Part shown: positions 23,539-35,549 of the stretch, piece by piece
How the letters are laid out: every line of letters begins with the position of its first letter
How positions within the stretch are numbered: the first letter of the stretch is position 1
Assembly (NCBI RefSeq): GCF_026210795.1
Contig: NC_089459.1
Span: 620,001 to 684,000, forward strand
Reading direction: 5' to 3'
Length of the DNA stretch: 64,000 bases
Source of the DNA: Rhizophagus irregularis
Taxonomy: Eukaryota; Glomeromycota; Glomeromycetes; Glomerales; Glomeraceae
Translations under genes and position numbers: made by a program
The notes under the pieces: model-generated
What the model saw: only the letters and a program-made list of their open reading frames with translations
What the model was told of the DNA's origin: nothing
Database searches by the model: none

Positions 23539-25214
23539 TATTAATTATCATTGACAGAGTAAGGAGTGGAAAAAGTGGGTAATTTAGGAAGAAGGATTTT
23601 TATGTGAAAAAAAAAAATATAAAAATTAAAAAATAAAAAACAATTGAGTTTTATAAAATATATCAAAAAGTTTTTGTTTATTGGGGAACCCCGAATTATG
23701 CCATTTTTAGTCAAACTTTTAATTTTAAAGAATCTATTTTTGAGGAATAAAGTGATTGTAATTCAAATTAGAGAAAAGATATCAAAAAAGGACGAATCAG
23801 CTTTCGATATCAAATTCTTTAATGTGCCACAAAAGTGTATTTTGACAATTTCCATTGTTTTGATGTTTATAATATGATGAATCAAATAATCCAATATGGT
23901 ATAATAAGGCGTAAGAGATAAAATCCAAAGATAGGTGAAAAGAGTTTTAATATATAAATATAACTCTATGATCATTGTTGGCTATAAATCACATGATTAG
24001 CACATTATTAATATGAGCATTTCGGGTAAATAAAGAAATACTATTGATGTATATTAAAGGTATTAAAGGACACTTGTATCATGGGACATCATGTGACATC
24101 CGTGTACACGCGTACACAAAGTTACCCACAATGACGTGATTAACATATATGTTAAAAACTATATTAATAGAGTACATTTGTTCCTCTCAATTCTCGTATT
24201 CCTCAATTCCTGTAAATAAATGAAAAGTTGTCATGAATATCAAACAACATTAAGATCAAGTAAATTTGTAAGAAAGCAAAATCACCAGAGGTTATAAAAA
24301 ACTTACGATATACCTAATTACACCATTTTTAGAAATAATTAAAAAAAGGTCGGCATTGTGTAATGGTGCAATTCCTTATATTAAAATTTATAATTTTAGT
24401 CGGTCAATCATTTGGTTTATTAACATTATTTTTGAATTTATCACGGTTGATACATTAACTCCATTTCTAATCTAGTCCTTATAGAGGTGGTACGTACGAT
24501 ATTCAATTGAGGATCAACGGTTCCGGGTTTACTATTAATTTTTTAATTATTGGGAACGAAAATTACTTTATATTCGTTATTCAACCGATATTGATAACCA
24601 AAGTCTTTCGCCCTATAGTAATTATTCATGATGAAAATTAAAAAATTTATGAACAAATTTTATTAGAATTGAAAAGATTATTCTATCGAAAATTATAGAA
24701 ATTTCAGGACTCGGGAGTTGCAAGGATTATCCAAAGCCGAAACACGGCAATAAAAAAAAATTCAGGGTGATGTATAATCAAGACGAAACACTTTGGTAGT
24801 TGAAGATGTGAGAACGTTTGATGTTACACAATACATATATGGTAATTCCGAATTTGTTAATGAGTATTACAAAGGATAATGAGACTTTTTAAGGCTATCC
24901 GAGAATCACGAAGGATCTTACAGTATTTTTTAATATTAATATTACCCCAGAAGCTTCTCACGCAAGTTGTTTGAAAATCTTAAAACATAACACATGAATG
25001 CAGACAATCGAATTTACTTAAAATAATATTATAGTATGAGATTAGATTACGTTCATATAACAAAGATAATCCTTTCTTTTTTTAAAAAAAAAAACTATAT
25101 ATATATATATTTTTTTATCCTTACTTTCTTAATTATCAATATCCATTTTTTTTCTTCTTCTTCTTCTTTTTCTTTACTAAAAATTTTTGTTAATATTAAA
25201 AACTTTTTTAGAAA
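23539..25214. other. Shared upstream region of two receptor-like genes
   Basis: The genes at 22392-23538 (-) and 25215-26387 (+) diverge from this 1.7-kb stretch. No gene is supported inside. Some words around 24300-24960 look less AT-biased and may be relic sequence, but no frame stays open. A TA repeat and T/A runs lie just before the second gene (25077-25112). Confidence 0.5.
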
Positions 25215-26387
25215 ATGGCAGACTTAATCATAATCGTATATATAATAATATTTATTTCTATTATATGTTCATCATATGTTGCAATAAAATTATTCAAAAA
25301 CAAGATAAATTATTTAATCGGTATTCTATCAGTAGCAACAGCATTAATTGAATTGGTTGTATTATCTAGCGTTATTTGGATAAATGATTTTGAGAAATTA
25401 GTTCCAAGAGAATTTTGCATTTTTCAAGGGATAGCTGTAAGTTGAGAAACCTTTCTTTTAATTATAATTATCATTGTCATTCCGAATATGCAATAAAATT
25501 ACATAAATTGTTTATTTGTAACAAAATATAGCTTCAATATTGTGCATATTTACAAATTATATCAGCTTTATGTTTTTCGATTCATCTTTATCAATTACTT
25601 GTTCGACAAAAAGAAGGAAATTCTCAGACATTACATAAAGCATATATATTTGCTATAGTAATTATTCCTATTATAATGACCATAATTGTATCTATTGAAT
25701 CTATACAACACGATGCTATTCAACCATTTAAAATAGCCTGGTAAATTATTATTATATTATTTATTATCCATTTTATTATTATTATTATTATTATTAATAA
25801 ATTTTCTTTTATTTTATTATTAGTGATATTAAAAATCCTCAGTGGGTTAAATTAATTGGATATCCTGGATTTAATTTAATAGGAACTATTATTGGCGCAT
25901 ACTTCAGCAGTAAGTAACTGTAAAACACTCAAAACACTCCTAATGTAATTCGTCACATGAAAACTCAATAATTTTTAATTTTACAGTAAGAGCGGTCTTC
26001 AAAGTCTTCAGACATCTAGATCAGTTTAAAAGTCAAATGACCGATACAAGTAAAATTGCAGCAAATAAATCAAAACCAACGGGCGACGTGAATGAAGGGG
26101 GGGTCACTAATGAGATAGCCGAAGAAACCGGAGTTAAGAAAGATTTTATACGGAAGATACGGAAATCGTATAATATGACAAAAGCTGCAGCAATACGTAT
26201 GGTATTATTTTCATTTGGACTTACATTAATTAATACTCTTGCTTCTGTACATACCGTACTTCTTTTTATCAAAGGTGGTGAAGATAAAACAACAGGTTTA
26301 CGCACTGCAGATTTTGCTGTCGCCTTTACTGGCATAATTATTTATGTTATTTTTGGTTTACCTAGTCTTTTTAGGAAAGGGTCGTAA
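25215..26387 (+). CDS. Seven-helix receptor-like membrane protein (copy 2)
   Basis: Exons 25215-25436, 25532-25740, 25824-25909, 25987-26387 join in phase to 305 aa. Exons 2 and 3 have exactly the same lengths (209 and 86 nt) and phases as those of the gene at 22392-23538, and exon 1 differs by one codon, so the two are duplicates. Hydrophobic segments: LIIIVYIIIFISIICSSYVA, LIGILSVATALIELVVLSS, LQYCAYLQIISALCFSIHLY, YIFAIVIIPIIMTIIVS, WVKLIGYPGFNLIGTIIGAYF, then a charged loop (KSKPTGDVNEGG...KKDFIRKIRKSY), MVLFSFGLTLINTLASVHTV and FAVAFTGIIIYVIFGL. The shared signature is CDI.NPQWVKLIGYPG and the R.V.K.FRHLDQFK block at the start of loop 3. Role as a G-protein-coupled receptor is inferred from layout only. 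Confidence 0.75.
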
Positions 26388-26589
26388 TGAATGAATTCAA
26401 TTTTTATTAATTGTTTTTATGTTCCAATTGTTTAAGGGAACGCGCCAATGAATAATTATTATAGAATTTTCTTCAAAAAACATCATCATTTTATAATTCG
26501 AACATTTTCTCATTAATTTAAATTATTTGTATAATAATTTTAACACTCTCATGCATATTAATTCACTCCATTTATTTCCCGTCCTTTTA

Positions 26590-26770
26590 TTTATTTATTT
26601 TTATTTTTTTTTTATTAAAAAAATAAATAAATAAATAAAACAAATTTGTAAATGAAAAAAAAAATAAATAAACCAAATTTGTAAATGAAAAAGATAAAAC
26701 AAATTTTGTAAATGAAATCCAAATTTGTAAATGAAAAAGAAAAAGCATTTGGATTCTAAAATAAGTGGTA
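26590..26770 (+). repeat. Degenerate repeat of CAAATTTGTAAATGAAAAA
   Basis: Four close copies of (C)CAAATTTGTAAATGAAA occur at about 26641, 26674, 26701 and 26721, set in A-rich sequence after a run of TTTATTTATTT / AAATAAATAAAT that is itself an inverted pair (26588-26640). Confidence 0.7.
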
Positions 26771-26998
26771 TAATTGGTTAAAAATGGGATAAATAACCAT
26801 TAAAATGCATTCCAAAATGGCAATCAGAATCATCATGTCAAATGATATGAGCATGTCTTGATAAACAAGCTGAAATGCTGAATGAATATCAAATATGCCA
26901 AGAATCTTCAAATTAAAAATATAAATTCCTTCAATTAATCCAATTTCAATACTTATACAATAGTATTAAATATTAATTCTTCTTTTCCTATAAAAACA

Positions 26999-27684
26999 AT
27001 GTCGCACGAAAAATCAACTGGTAAGACTACTTATTGTAAATATTACATTATCGCCTTGTTTTTTAAGAAATAACTTACCAAGCCTTTGAAATGCAGTTGA
27101 TGTATACGAAGCCTGTTTAATGACTAATGAATATGGTGAAACGTACTTAGATCCAGAAAAATGCAAGGCTAGAAACTTTGATCCAGTAAGGTAAATTATT
27201 TGGTTATTTGGTTATTATTATTTCTTTTCATCATTTTTGCTAACGGTATCTTTTTTTGTAGAGCAAGTCAAGAGCAAAGAGAAAGAATTAGCTCATACCT
27301 TGAAGGATTACAAGAAACCAGCAAAGAAAAGAGATGGCGTGTTTCATTTAAAGCATTCGAGTCCATGACGTAAGTTTGCATAAAGTAAAATTATAGCCTA
27401 ATACAAATACTAATACCAACTTGCTTTATAGGTTAAACCCTTCAAGAAAAAGTCAAGTAAGCGTTTAAAAAACAGATGTTAAAAATTGACCAATGAAAAG
27501 TATTAATGCTTCTTTATAATTTTTACAGGAAATTCGTTCTTTAATTACCAAAGCAGCTAAACATATTCGACATAAACATAATCATAATGATGACCGTGGC
27601 AAAGATGTTGGTGCCAAAGTGAATGAAGTTTTGTTAGAACGTAGAAGAAAAACTGAAAAAGTTAAAGAGAAAAGAATTATATGA
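26999..27684 (+). CDS. Small charged protein of unknown function, five exons
   Basis: Exons 26999-27020, 27097-27190, 27262-27369, 27432-27456, 27529-27684 join in phase to 134 aa; two exons are only 22 and 25 nt. The protein begins MSHEKSTVDVYEACLMTNEY, continues with GETYLDPEKC, has a basic/acidic helix-rich middle (EQRERISSYLEGLQETSKEKRW) and ends in a Lys/Arg-rich tail (LLERRRKTEKVKEKRII). There is no signal peptide or membrane segment. I do not recognise a family. Good splice sites and phases on all four introns make it a likely real gene. Confidence 0.65.
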
Positions 27685-29489
27685 CCATTTTAAATATTTA
27701 TAATAATATAATATAATAATATAATATAATAATATAATTTTGAAGTATGTAGCAAATGCATATACAACTTAATACTAACTGGTTTTCACATTAATATAAA
27801 AATGTGCTACTCAAGTAGCATATTTACTATAATGGAAACTTTTTCCTCCCTACTTGAAAAATAACCCATTTATGATGTAGTATTTAATGTATGCGACTAT
27901 GCGTATACACAGGGAAGGATTTGGTAACTATTCCAATTGTTCACTCAAGTACTTTAATATGTTGCTCAATATACAAGTCCTGAAAGGAGAGATATTACAA
28001 AACAAAAACCAAGGTTTTTCTGATAAAATTTCACGATTTTCACGCCCGCATTATTATATACGGTATCATTCTTTTCACAAAAAAAATATTATCGTACGGT
28101 TGATACGCCATCATAAATAAGTACTGTGCACGTCGAAATTCACATTGATACTTTCAACACACTAATACTTTTTTTCTTTTCTCTCGCAAGTTTTGGATCG
28201 ACTGGTAAAAGCCAGTCATATTGTAAAATTTTAGCCTTGCTTTAGAAATTTGGAAACTTCTGCCAGGCATATACTAGCAACTAATTAATAAGATTACACA
28301 ATTTGTAAGAAGAATCAGAATATGTATGTGGGAATCGGTTAATTTTATTTCGAAAATCATAGATAGCGATAAAAATTAGAGCACTCCCTTCAAACTTATT
28401 ATACGCCATTTTATTATATTTCAATAATCAAAATTTAGTATCAAAATCAATTTCCAATTTCCATTGAATCGTCTAAAATTCATATCTGTGAAGCCCACTT
28501 TCCAGGATCGGCTGCAGAGTCCGTATAAACGGGCGAGGTAGGATATTGTTAGCCCAGTGTTACTGTGACCTTGATTAGTTCATGCTGATTTGCGACATCA
28601 GATGTCGTACGAATATAGTAAAAAATATGTAGATTAAATTACACTTTACTGTTATTTTTCTTCAACCCATAACTTGAAGCAGAACAGGACATTACGTAAA
28701 TGGCGAGAGACTAAGAAGGTTAACGTTAATTTGTTTCTGCCACTACCTCGTATAACGGCATAACACCCATTTTTATTATATCCAGAATATATACGATTGG
28801 GACGAATGAAAACTGGAAGGAATCAATATTGGGTTTATGTGATAGTGTAGTTAGCTTAGACAAATGAAAAACTGGCGTGATCCGTATAGAAACACCATTT
28901 CACTTTGTAAACAAATCTATGTAATTTATTTTCAATAAGTGACCTTGTGGCCAATTTTTCATAATTGTTACATTGATAGAAATTAGTAATGGATGTGTTC
29001 CAGAATGATGGTTTATATTACAATGCAGTACTATGCTATTTTTAAAACTCAAATATTATATGGAATGTCCCCAGGATTACATTGGTTGGTATATTATGTG
29101 AATCAAACCAATTTTCTGATAAAGACATTGATATTATTATATTATAGATGCTTAATTTCATCACGCGTAGTCGCTTTAGCAACTAATATAATTTTATTCT
29201 GCTCCTTTTTCTAAATCATTTTGATATAGATATGAAGGCGTGCTAATAGAGAATAAAATCAGTACTTGAAACAAACACCTGCGACAGCTTGTTAAATTCC
29301 TGCATTTTTATAAAAATGTTAATATGCTCATTCTCTATTAATAACCTTTTTTTAGATATACTTCATGTGTAATTTATTAAGAGCAAATGATCACTGTATG
29401 TAATTTTGAATTGAAGTTTCGTAACGAGACAAGAATATTAATACATTACAAAAATATTACATATTCCAAAATCAAATTATTCTAATAAA
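27685..29489. other. Intergenic stretch, no supportable gene
   Basis: It starts with a 15-bp ATAATATAATATAAT-type repeat (27696-27738). Around 28480-28580 it is richer in G and C (for example GATCGGCTGCAGAGTCCG), which may be transposon relic. Small ORFs at 27887-28120 and 28993-29214 show no motif. Confidence 0.5.
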
Positions 29490-32400
29490 TTAATCAATCC
29501 CATTACTAACAGTATTTTCACTATTATTACTATTTTCTTTACTATTAGTAACATTTTCAGCAATGCTACTTGGTTTATTGTTATTTCCTTCTTCATACAA
29601 AACTATAGCGTCATACATATGAGCACCCAATTCTGTAGCTGTAGCAGCATTTTTAAAAACAGCTATTTTAAGTGATTCACATGTAAACTTTGCGTTGTAA
29701 TTTGTATGAATTGCTCTTCCCATTCCCTATAAATAACGAAAAAAGTATATAAGCAAAAAAATTTAAAATATACATATATGTATTATAAATTAAGTACCTC
29801 TAATACAATTAAATCAACATCTTGACAAGCTTCAACTAAATCCTCATTAATCCTTCTCAAATCTAAACAGAGACTTGCACTACCCGTTTCCATAACTGAT
29901 ATTTTTTTAGATGCCCAAGCTGCTGCTACTAGACTATCCAATTCTGCTATAGATGCTACCACTTCTGATAATTCTTCAAACTATACAAATTAGTAATCTA
30001 TAATTAATAATTTAATAATCAAGGATAATACTTACAGTAATGTCATTTATAGCGGGATGACTATTAACAGCCAATATAACATCCATTCCTAATGACACTA
30101 AAAATCTAGCAAAAGGTATTACACCTAAGACTATGTCAGCGCCAGAGTTATCCACAAAGATAACAGCTTTCTTAAGAGGAGGCTTATTTTTACTAATAAT
30201 TCTTTCTATAAATTTTTTTGTATGATTTAACTTATCGGGTTTATTTGCTTTTTCTTTAGCTGCTTCAAAGGATAACTCTCCATCTTTTATCAGTTTCACT
30301 ATTTGGCTTGATCCCCAATCAAACATATTTCCAGCCAGAATATTATCTATCAATAACTCAATTTTATCTTCCAATGATTGTAAAGAATCCACTTTTTTTA
30401 ATAATCCTGGCAACTTATGTAGTGCTGATTTATTTTCTGCGGCTTTGACTTTAGAAAAAATATCAGGAAATCCTAGTTCATGTAAACATTGTTCCCGAAG
30501 GTTTAAAAGGCTTCGAACCGTCAAAGCTCCATACATATTAGGTTGGTCTCTTAATCTTGCTAAATGGCCTCTAAATAATGTATCAAAAGAAGATGCCCTA
30601 CTTTGGACATCTTGATTTTGTCCGTCATTTTCGCTATCTGAAGTCCATTCTTTAGCCAATTCAACAAGACTATGAAGGTTCCTCTCTAATACATCAATCC
30701 AATATTTTTGAGCTGTTGAATCTGTTAATTGTAATGTATCTGGTTGATATTCGTCCAGATTCTCTAACTTTGGAAATGCTACCAATTTCGTTGAAGTGCT
30801 TTCCAAAATTCCATAAGCATTAACAGAATTTTCTGTAATCATTTGTGGAACAGTGAAGATTTCTGAGAATGAATATGAACGTTGTTTTGTTCTATATTGA
30901 AGAAAAGCCCCAACCGCACCAAGATATCCTTCGTGACGAAGGAATAATGCCTTCATCGTTCCTTGTGACCAAAAGTTGATGGCATAAGATAACGTATTCA
31001 TTGTAATCGGATGCCCTACAAAAGTCATGTGTAAAATAATTTTTTTTTTTAAAAAAAAAACACGAGGTAAAGAAAGTGACTTACCTCTTATGAAACATCC
31101 ACCAAAATAAATTCTCTTCAATCCATGAGCTTGAGCATTTAAATATGCTATTTGTCCAATATTATTACTGCATCGTATATATATTAAAAATTAAAACAAT
31201 AATTGAAAAATAATATACGGTTCTAGAACAACACTTTACCTCACCATATATAATAAAGATTTCGAAATATCCTCACTTCTGAAATTTCCAACACTTTGCT
31301 TAATATTCTTTTTGAACACTTTACCCATGGAAGAGGCAATTGTTGTAGACTTTAACCCAATTTTATTGTAATCTGATCCATAAATATCACCAACTAACAT
31401 ATCCTAAAAATATATATATATAATTAAATTAATTAATTAATTATAATTCATTTCATATATATTAAGACCAAAAAAATAAACTTACCACATTCGTGTTATC
31501 ACCGTGTTTGCTTAATTCCAACATTTCTGTAATTAATTAGCTAAATGCATAATCAATCAAATTTAAACATTACATTTAAGTTTCAAATAACATACCGTCA
31601 AAAGATTTAGCTCCAGTCAATAAAGATAATAAGCCCCAAAGTGTACCTCCCCCTAACTAATTAAAAAAAATTAGTTATAAAAAAATGTTTGTAGACAACT
31701 TTAGTAAATGACTATTTTTAAATCTTACCGAAGTACCAGAAATACGCTCAAATTTATTAGATTCAGTTACTTTTAATATACTAATAATTAATGGGATTTA
31801 GTAAATATATTGCAATGAAATATAAAATTAAATTAACATTTACCTTACACCAGATCCGATATTTACAAGCTTATAAATAAATAAATTACAAATTTTATTA
31901 ATCATGCCCTCTCAAATCAAATGTGACTAAAAAAGTTACCATATACGGGAACATATTCGTTGGATTTGGAGTATCTTCAAAACACATAGGATCATTCTCA
32001 TTATATGTAAAAACTTCATATGGAATCTCAGAGATCAAAAAATTCAATCCTAAAATAATTTATATAACAAAAAATTCAATACTTTGAATTTTCATATATA
32101 ATTAGACATTAATATTTTTTTACCAGTAATTAAACATTCCATTTCATCTTCCTTTTCCACTTTAACTTTTAACTTATCAATAAAAGCATCATAAAATTTA
32201 TGAGCACCACCACCTGTGGCTTTAATAACTATTCTTTTTTTTAAATTTAAATCGGATGAATCGGGATTTCTTCTTGCAGCGATCAAATTTCTTATAAAAT
32301 CTATACATTCATCAATTTTTTCGGTTTCAAATTTAATGAAATTCAATCTTCCACCTTTGGAAATATTTGAAAAATAAACTACTTTAGCTAAAGAACCACC

Positions 32401-32595
32401 AATCTATTATATGATCCGAAAGTATGTGAATTAAAAATATAAATTTAGGATAAGTTCACAATAATAAATAAAGACTACTTAAAAACTTACATCAACGGCA
32501 ATTTGAGAAACTGATTCAGTTTGATTTGGTAAAACGATATCTCGGGTTTCTGGATGAGGCCCCTCATCACAGATTTTTGCGCCTGTGACATTCAT
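29490..32595 (-). CDS. PANK4: Pantothenate kinase / DUF89 phosphatase fusion (PANK4-type)
   Basis: Twelve exons in coding order: 32595-32491, 32403-32124, 32049-31940, 31869-31844, 31780-31729, 31656-31596, 31526-31486, 31403-31240, 31167-31085, 31015-30036, 29980-29798, 29726-29490; all phases join and the product is 773 aa. The N-terminal half is a type II pantothenate kinase fold: VDIGGSLAKVVYF (phosphate 1), ATGGGAHKF, LVNIGSGVSILKV, SGTSLGGGTLWGL, KRIYFGGCFIRG and FLRHEGYLGAVGAFL. The C-terminal half is a DUF89/ARMT1-type metal phosphatase: VDNSGADIVLGVIPFARFL (D596, N597, D601), NSHPAIND, MGRAIHTN. Such fusions act in CoA formation, the DUF89 part being proposed to remove damaged phosphopantetheine. 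Kinase catalytic residues appear kept (E122 in EMECL, R186 in FERISGTS). The protein ends with a short Asn/Ser-rich tail. Confidence 0.93.
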
Positions 32596-33251
32596 TTTTT
32601 AGAAATGTGATTCACAGAATAAATGTTAGGATTATTTTGAGACTTTATAACAAATATTTTAAAATTAAATCATAATGTAAAAATTAATTTAATTATTAAT
32701 TATTTTTAACAATGCAAGTGGAAAAAGTAATATCTTACTTAAATCTAATCTTACAAAATCATCTTAAATTTACCAGGTGAAAATGACGTTATGTTACTTA
32801 TTTCGGATGGTGGTATGGATTAGTTTGGGTCAAAATGGTAAAGATTTATACGTAATGATTAATAATTCATCCATCACTTCCATTAACTGCCCGTTTTTGA
32901 TGTATATTGCTGATCGCTATTATTTTGACAGCGCCGGTATTTTAGCCGAAAATAATAAAGTAATTCCGCAAATTTGGCGTAACTAAATTTTTACTCCACA
33001 CCAATATGTCATCTTTTTTCAATTTCTCCGCATGCAAGATTAAATTTAGCTTATACATTGTTGCACTTACGATAAAAATTCGTTTATGTTGTGATGTATG
33101 CGTTGAACAAACAAGGGGAATTTATTTCCAAAAATGTATTACACCATATTTTTAATGTACGACAATATGGCCCGTCGTTAAAACATTATCCCTTCCGTAA
33201 CTTCCAATAATCGGTTTTCTTTAATTTGTTTCTAAAAAATTATCATTATAT
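32596..33251. promoter_or_regulatory. Bidirectional upstream region (PanK-DUF89 and PX genes)
   Basis: The two flanking genes diverge from this 656-bp stretch, so it should hold both promoters. No standard element can be named with certainty. The ORF at 32777-32986 has no motif and is not called. Confidence 0.4.
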
Positions 33252-35117
33252 ATGGATTTGCAAAGTCAAGTACAAGATCTTTTGGATTTATCCGGTCATG
33301 TCACTTGTAAGTCTCGTTCTCAAAATTGTATTTTTGTTAGAATGGGAGTTCTAATGACTTTTTATTTTCAATATATTTAGTATTGCTACAAAAACAGTCT
33401 GATACTCTTATCCGAAAAAAAACTTTAGCAAAGAGCGATTGCGAAGAAGACTTGAATGATTTGTCTTATGACATAGCTCTAGCCTCAAAATCCTTACAAG
33501 GTAAATATTTATTATACACGAATATAACGGTTTACAATTTATTCCCATTCTCACTAATGAAAATTTATAGTATGATTAGCTTTTAAATAATCTTTATTGA
33601 TTTTATGTTTATCGAAAATTAATAGTCTTAGAAGTACGTCGTGAGATTCGAGCTGTTATTGGTGAATTAACGGAAATTAAAGAAAAAATTGAAAATTATG
33701 GAGATAATCTATCTAGTAATTGGTTTGATTACGTCCAAGACACAATGGAGAGTTTACACTTACTTTTGAAAAAAGGAATTGAAAGTAAGATTAACTTTTT
33801 GTAGCAAATCTCGTGAAAATTCAGTCGAAATTTTTAAAAATATATTTTTTTTTTGTTTCTAGTCGCATCCACTGAAAATCCGGCCCTTGAACAAAAATCT
33901 AATTCGTATGAACATTATAAGGAACCACCATCATCTGAAAATATTGTATATAGAAACCGTATTCATCGCGAAATACCACAAACACTACAACCTCCTCACT
34001 GTAATAACTCCAAAGATAGATCTATTAGTATTATCGTTCATAGTGATCATGATCTAGAGGATCTTTCAGAGACAATTCATGATAGTTGCACAGAAACAAA
34101 TACAATAAGGGGTCGTACAATGGACTCAGAAAATGCATCAGCTGCCCATTTGTTCGTTGCAAATCTTGGTTTAAAAAAATCTCCTTCAAAATCTTCCACA
34201 ACTACTTTCATTTCATCAGATCAAATTTGCACAAACACTACAAACACTGCACGTGTTCCATTCTGGTCTACTGAAGCTACAAAGGAGAGTGATTTATCTG
34301 CTGCAAAACACTTGTCTCAATTAATAATTCATGAGAATGATGAACTGGATGATGAGTTTGTTGATGCTGTTGAAAGTCAAGAATCTAACTTTGGAGATAT
34401 ACGAATTAAAGAATTATCGTCTTTTACACATAATTATAATATTTTAAAGCGAACAAGTTCTATTTATTCCCTACCGACTACTCTTAATACGATTGAAGAT
34501 GATTCATATTCACATATGGTATAGTGGTATAGTATTGTAAATTAAAAAATGTGTAAACAACAGCGCCTAATTACTTCTTTTATTTATAGAGTGATTATGA
34601 TGACAATTTTTCCGATACGTCTTTTGCTCCTTCCGATTCACTACCACCATCTTCACCACAACCTTTTCAGATTAGCTTAGATCGTTGTAGCAGATCAAGT
34701 AATCTAGTCGAAAATGTAACTGTCAGTAATCCTATACGAATAGGAACAGGAATCGGTTCATATGTTGTATACACTTGTACGATTAAATGCCCAGATGTAA
34801 GAATTAATAATTTTTCAATCATCAATTTAATTTATAAATTTATTAAATTTATTTTAACTTTTTCTTTTTTTAAAAAAAAGGAATTTGTAGTAAGAAAAAG
34901 GTATTCCGATTTTGTTAAATTACGGGCACAACTTATTAAAGCCCAGCCCAAATATCGTAAACTTATACCAAATTTACCACCTAAAAAAATTGTGGGTAAA
35001 TTTGTGCCTGAATTTATTGAAAAACGTCGTAAAGATATGGAATATTTTTTGACTTACGTTTTGCTTCATCCTGTTTTGGGTACTACCGGAGTAGTTAAAT
35101 GGTGGCTCATTGATTAA
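33252..35117 (+). CDS. PX-domain protein, phosphoinositide binding (endosomal type)
   Basis: Exons 33252-33306, 33381-33500, 33626-33784, 33863-34518, 34590-34796, 34881-35117 join in phase to 477 aa. The N-terminal 110 residues are helical and likely coiled (LLQKQSDTLIRKKTLAKSD, EVRREIRAVIGELTEIKEKI). The middle is a long, low-complexity, acidic and Ser/Thr-rich stretch. A PX domain fills the C-terminal about 120 residues: IGTGIGSYVVYTCTI, RKRYSDFVKLRAQL (the R-R-Y-S/D-F lipid-binding signature), IPNLPPKK (PxxP loop), FIEKRRKDMEYFLTYVLLHP. PX domains bind PI3P on endosomes or vacuoles. It resembles small fungal PX proteins such as Ypt35, but the long N-terminal part differs, so no symbol is given. 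Confidence 0.85.
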
Positions 35118-35549
35118 TTAGTTGTTTTAATATTGTATATTTATTCTTTTCAAATTTATTTATTTTTGGACATTGTTATTTTATAACGCATTTTTTTTAT
35201 AATTCATTTTATTATTTTATATTATTGTAAATATGTTCATCTATTATAATTTACATTTATTTTGAGAATACCTTTTTTAGAGAAAAAAAATCAAATGATA
35301 ATAAATATATATATTATTATACTTAATTTTTAATTTTTTTTTTTACAATATAAAAAGTATAGATATTTATATAATTTTTCATAATATATATAATATATAA
35401 ATTTAATACTAATTTTTAGATCAAGATAAATAAAAGCAAGTTACTAAAGGTTACTATAAATGAAATTACAACTACAATAATCTTTTTCTTTGTTTCATTT
35501 TTTTTCATATTCTTAATATAAATTAAAAATTAATTATTTAATGAAGAAC
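35118..35549. other. Convergent intergenic gap
   Basis: 3' ends of the PX gene and the CRT10-like gene face each other across this AT-rich gap. I see nothing else in it. Confidence 0.5.

Noticed and set aside
26033-26335. 100-codon minus ORF
   Set aside because: Antisense shadow of the last exon of the receptor-like gene at 25215-26387.
27887-28120. 77-codon plus ORF as a gene
   Set aside because: No motif, no splice partners, and composition like the flanks.
32777-32986. 69-codon plus ORF between the divergent genes
   Set aside because: No recognisable domain, and it lies in the shared upstream region; it cannot be joined to the PX gene in phase.
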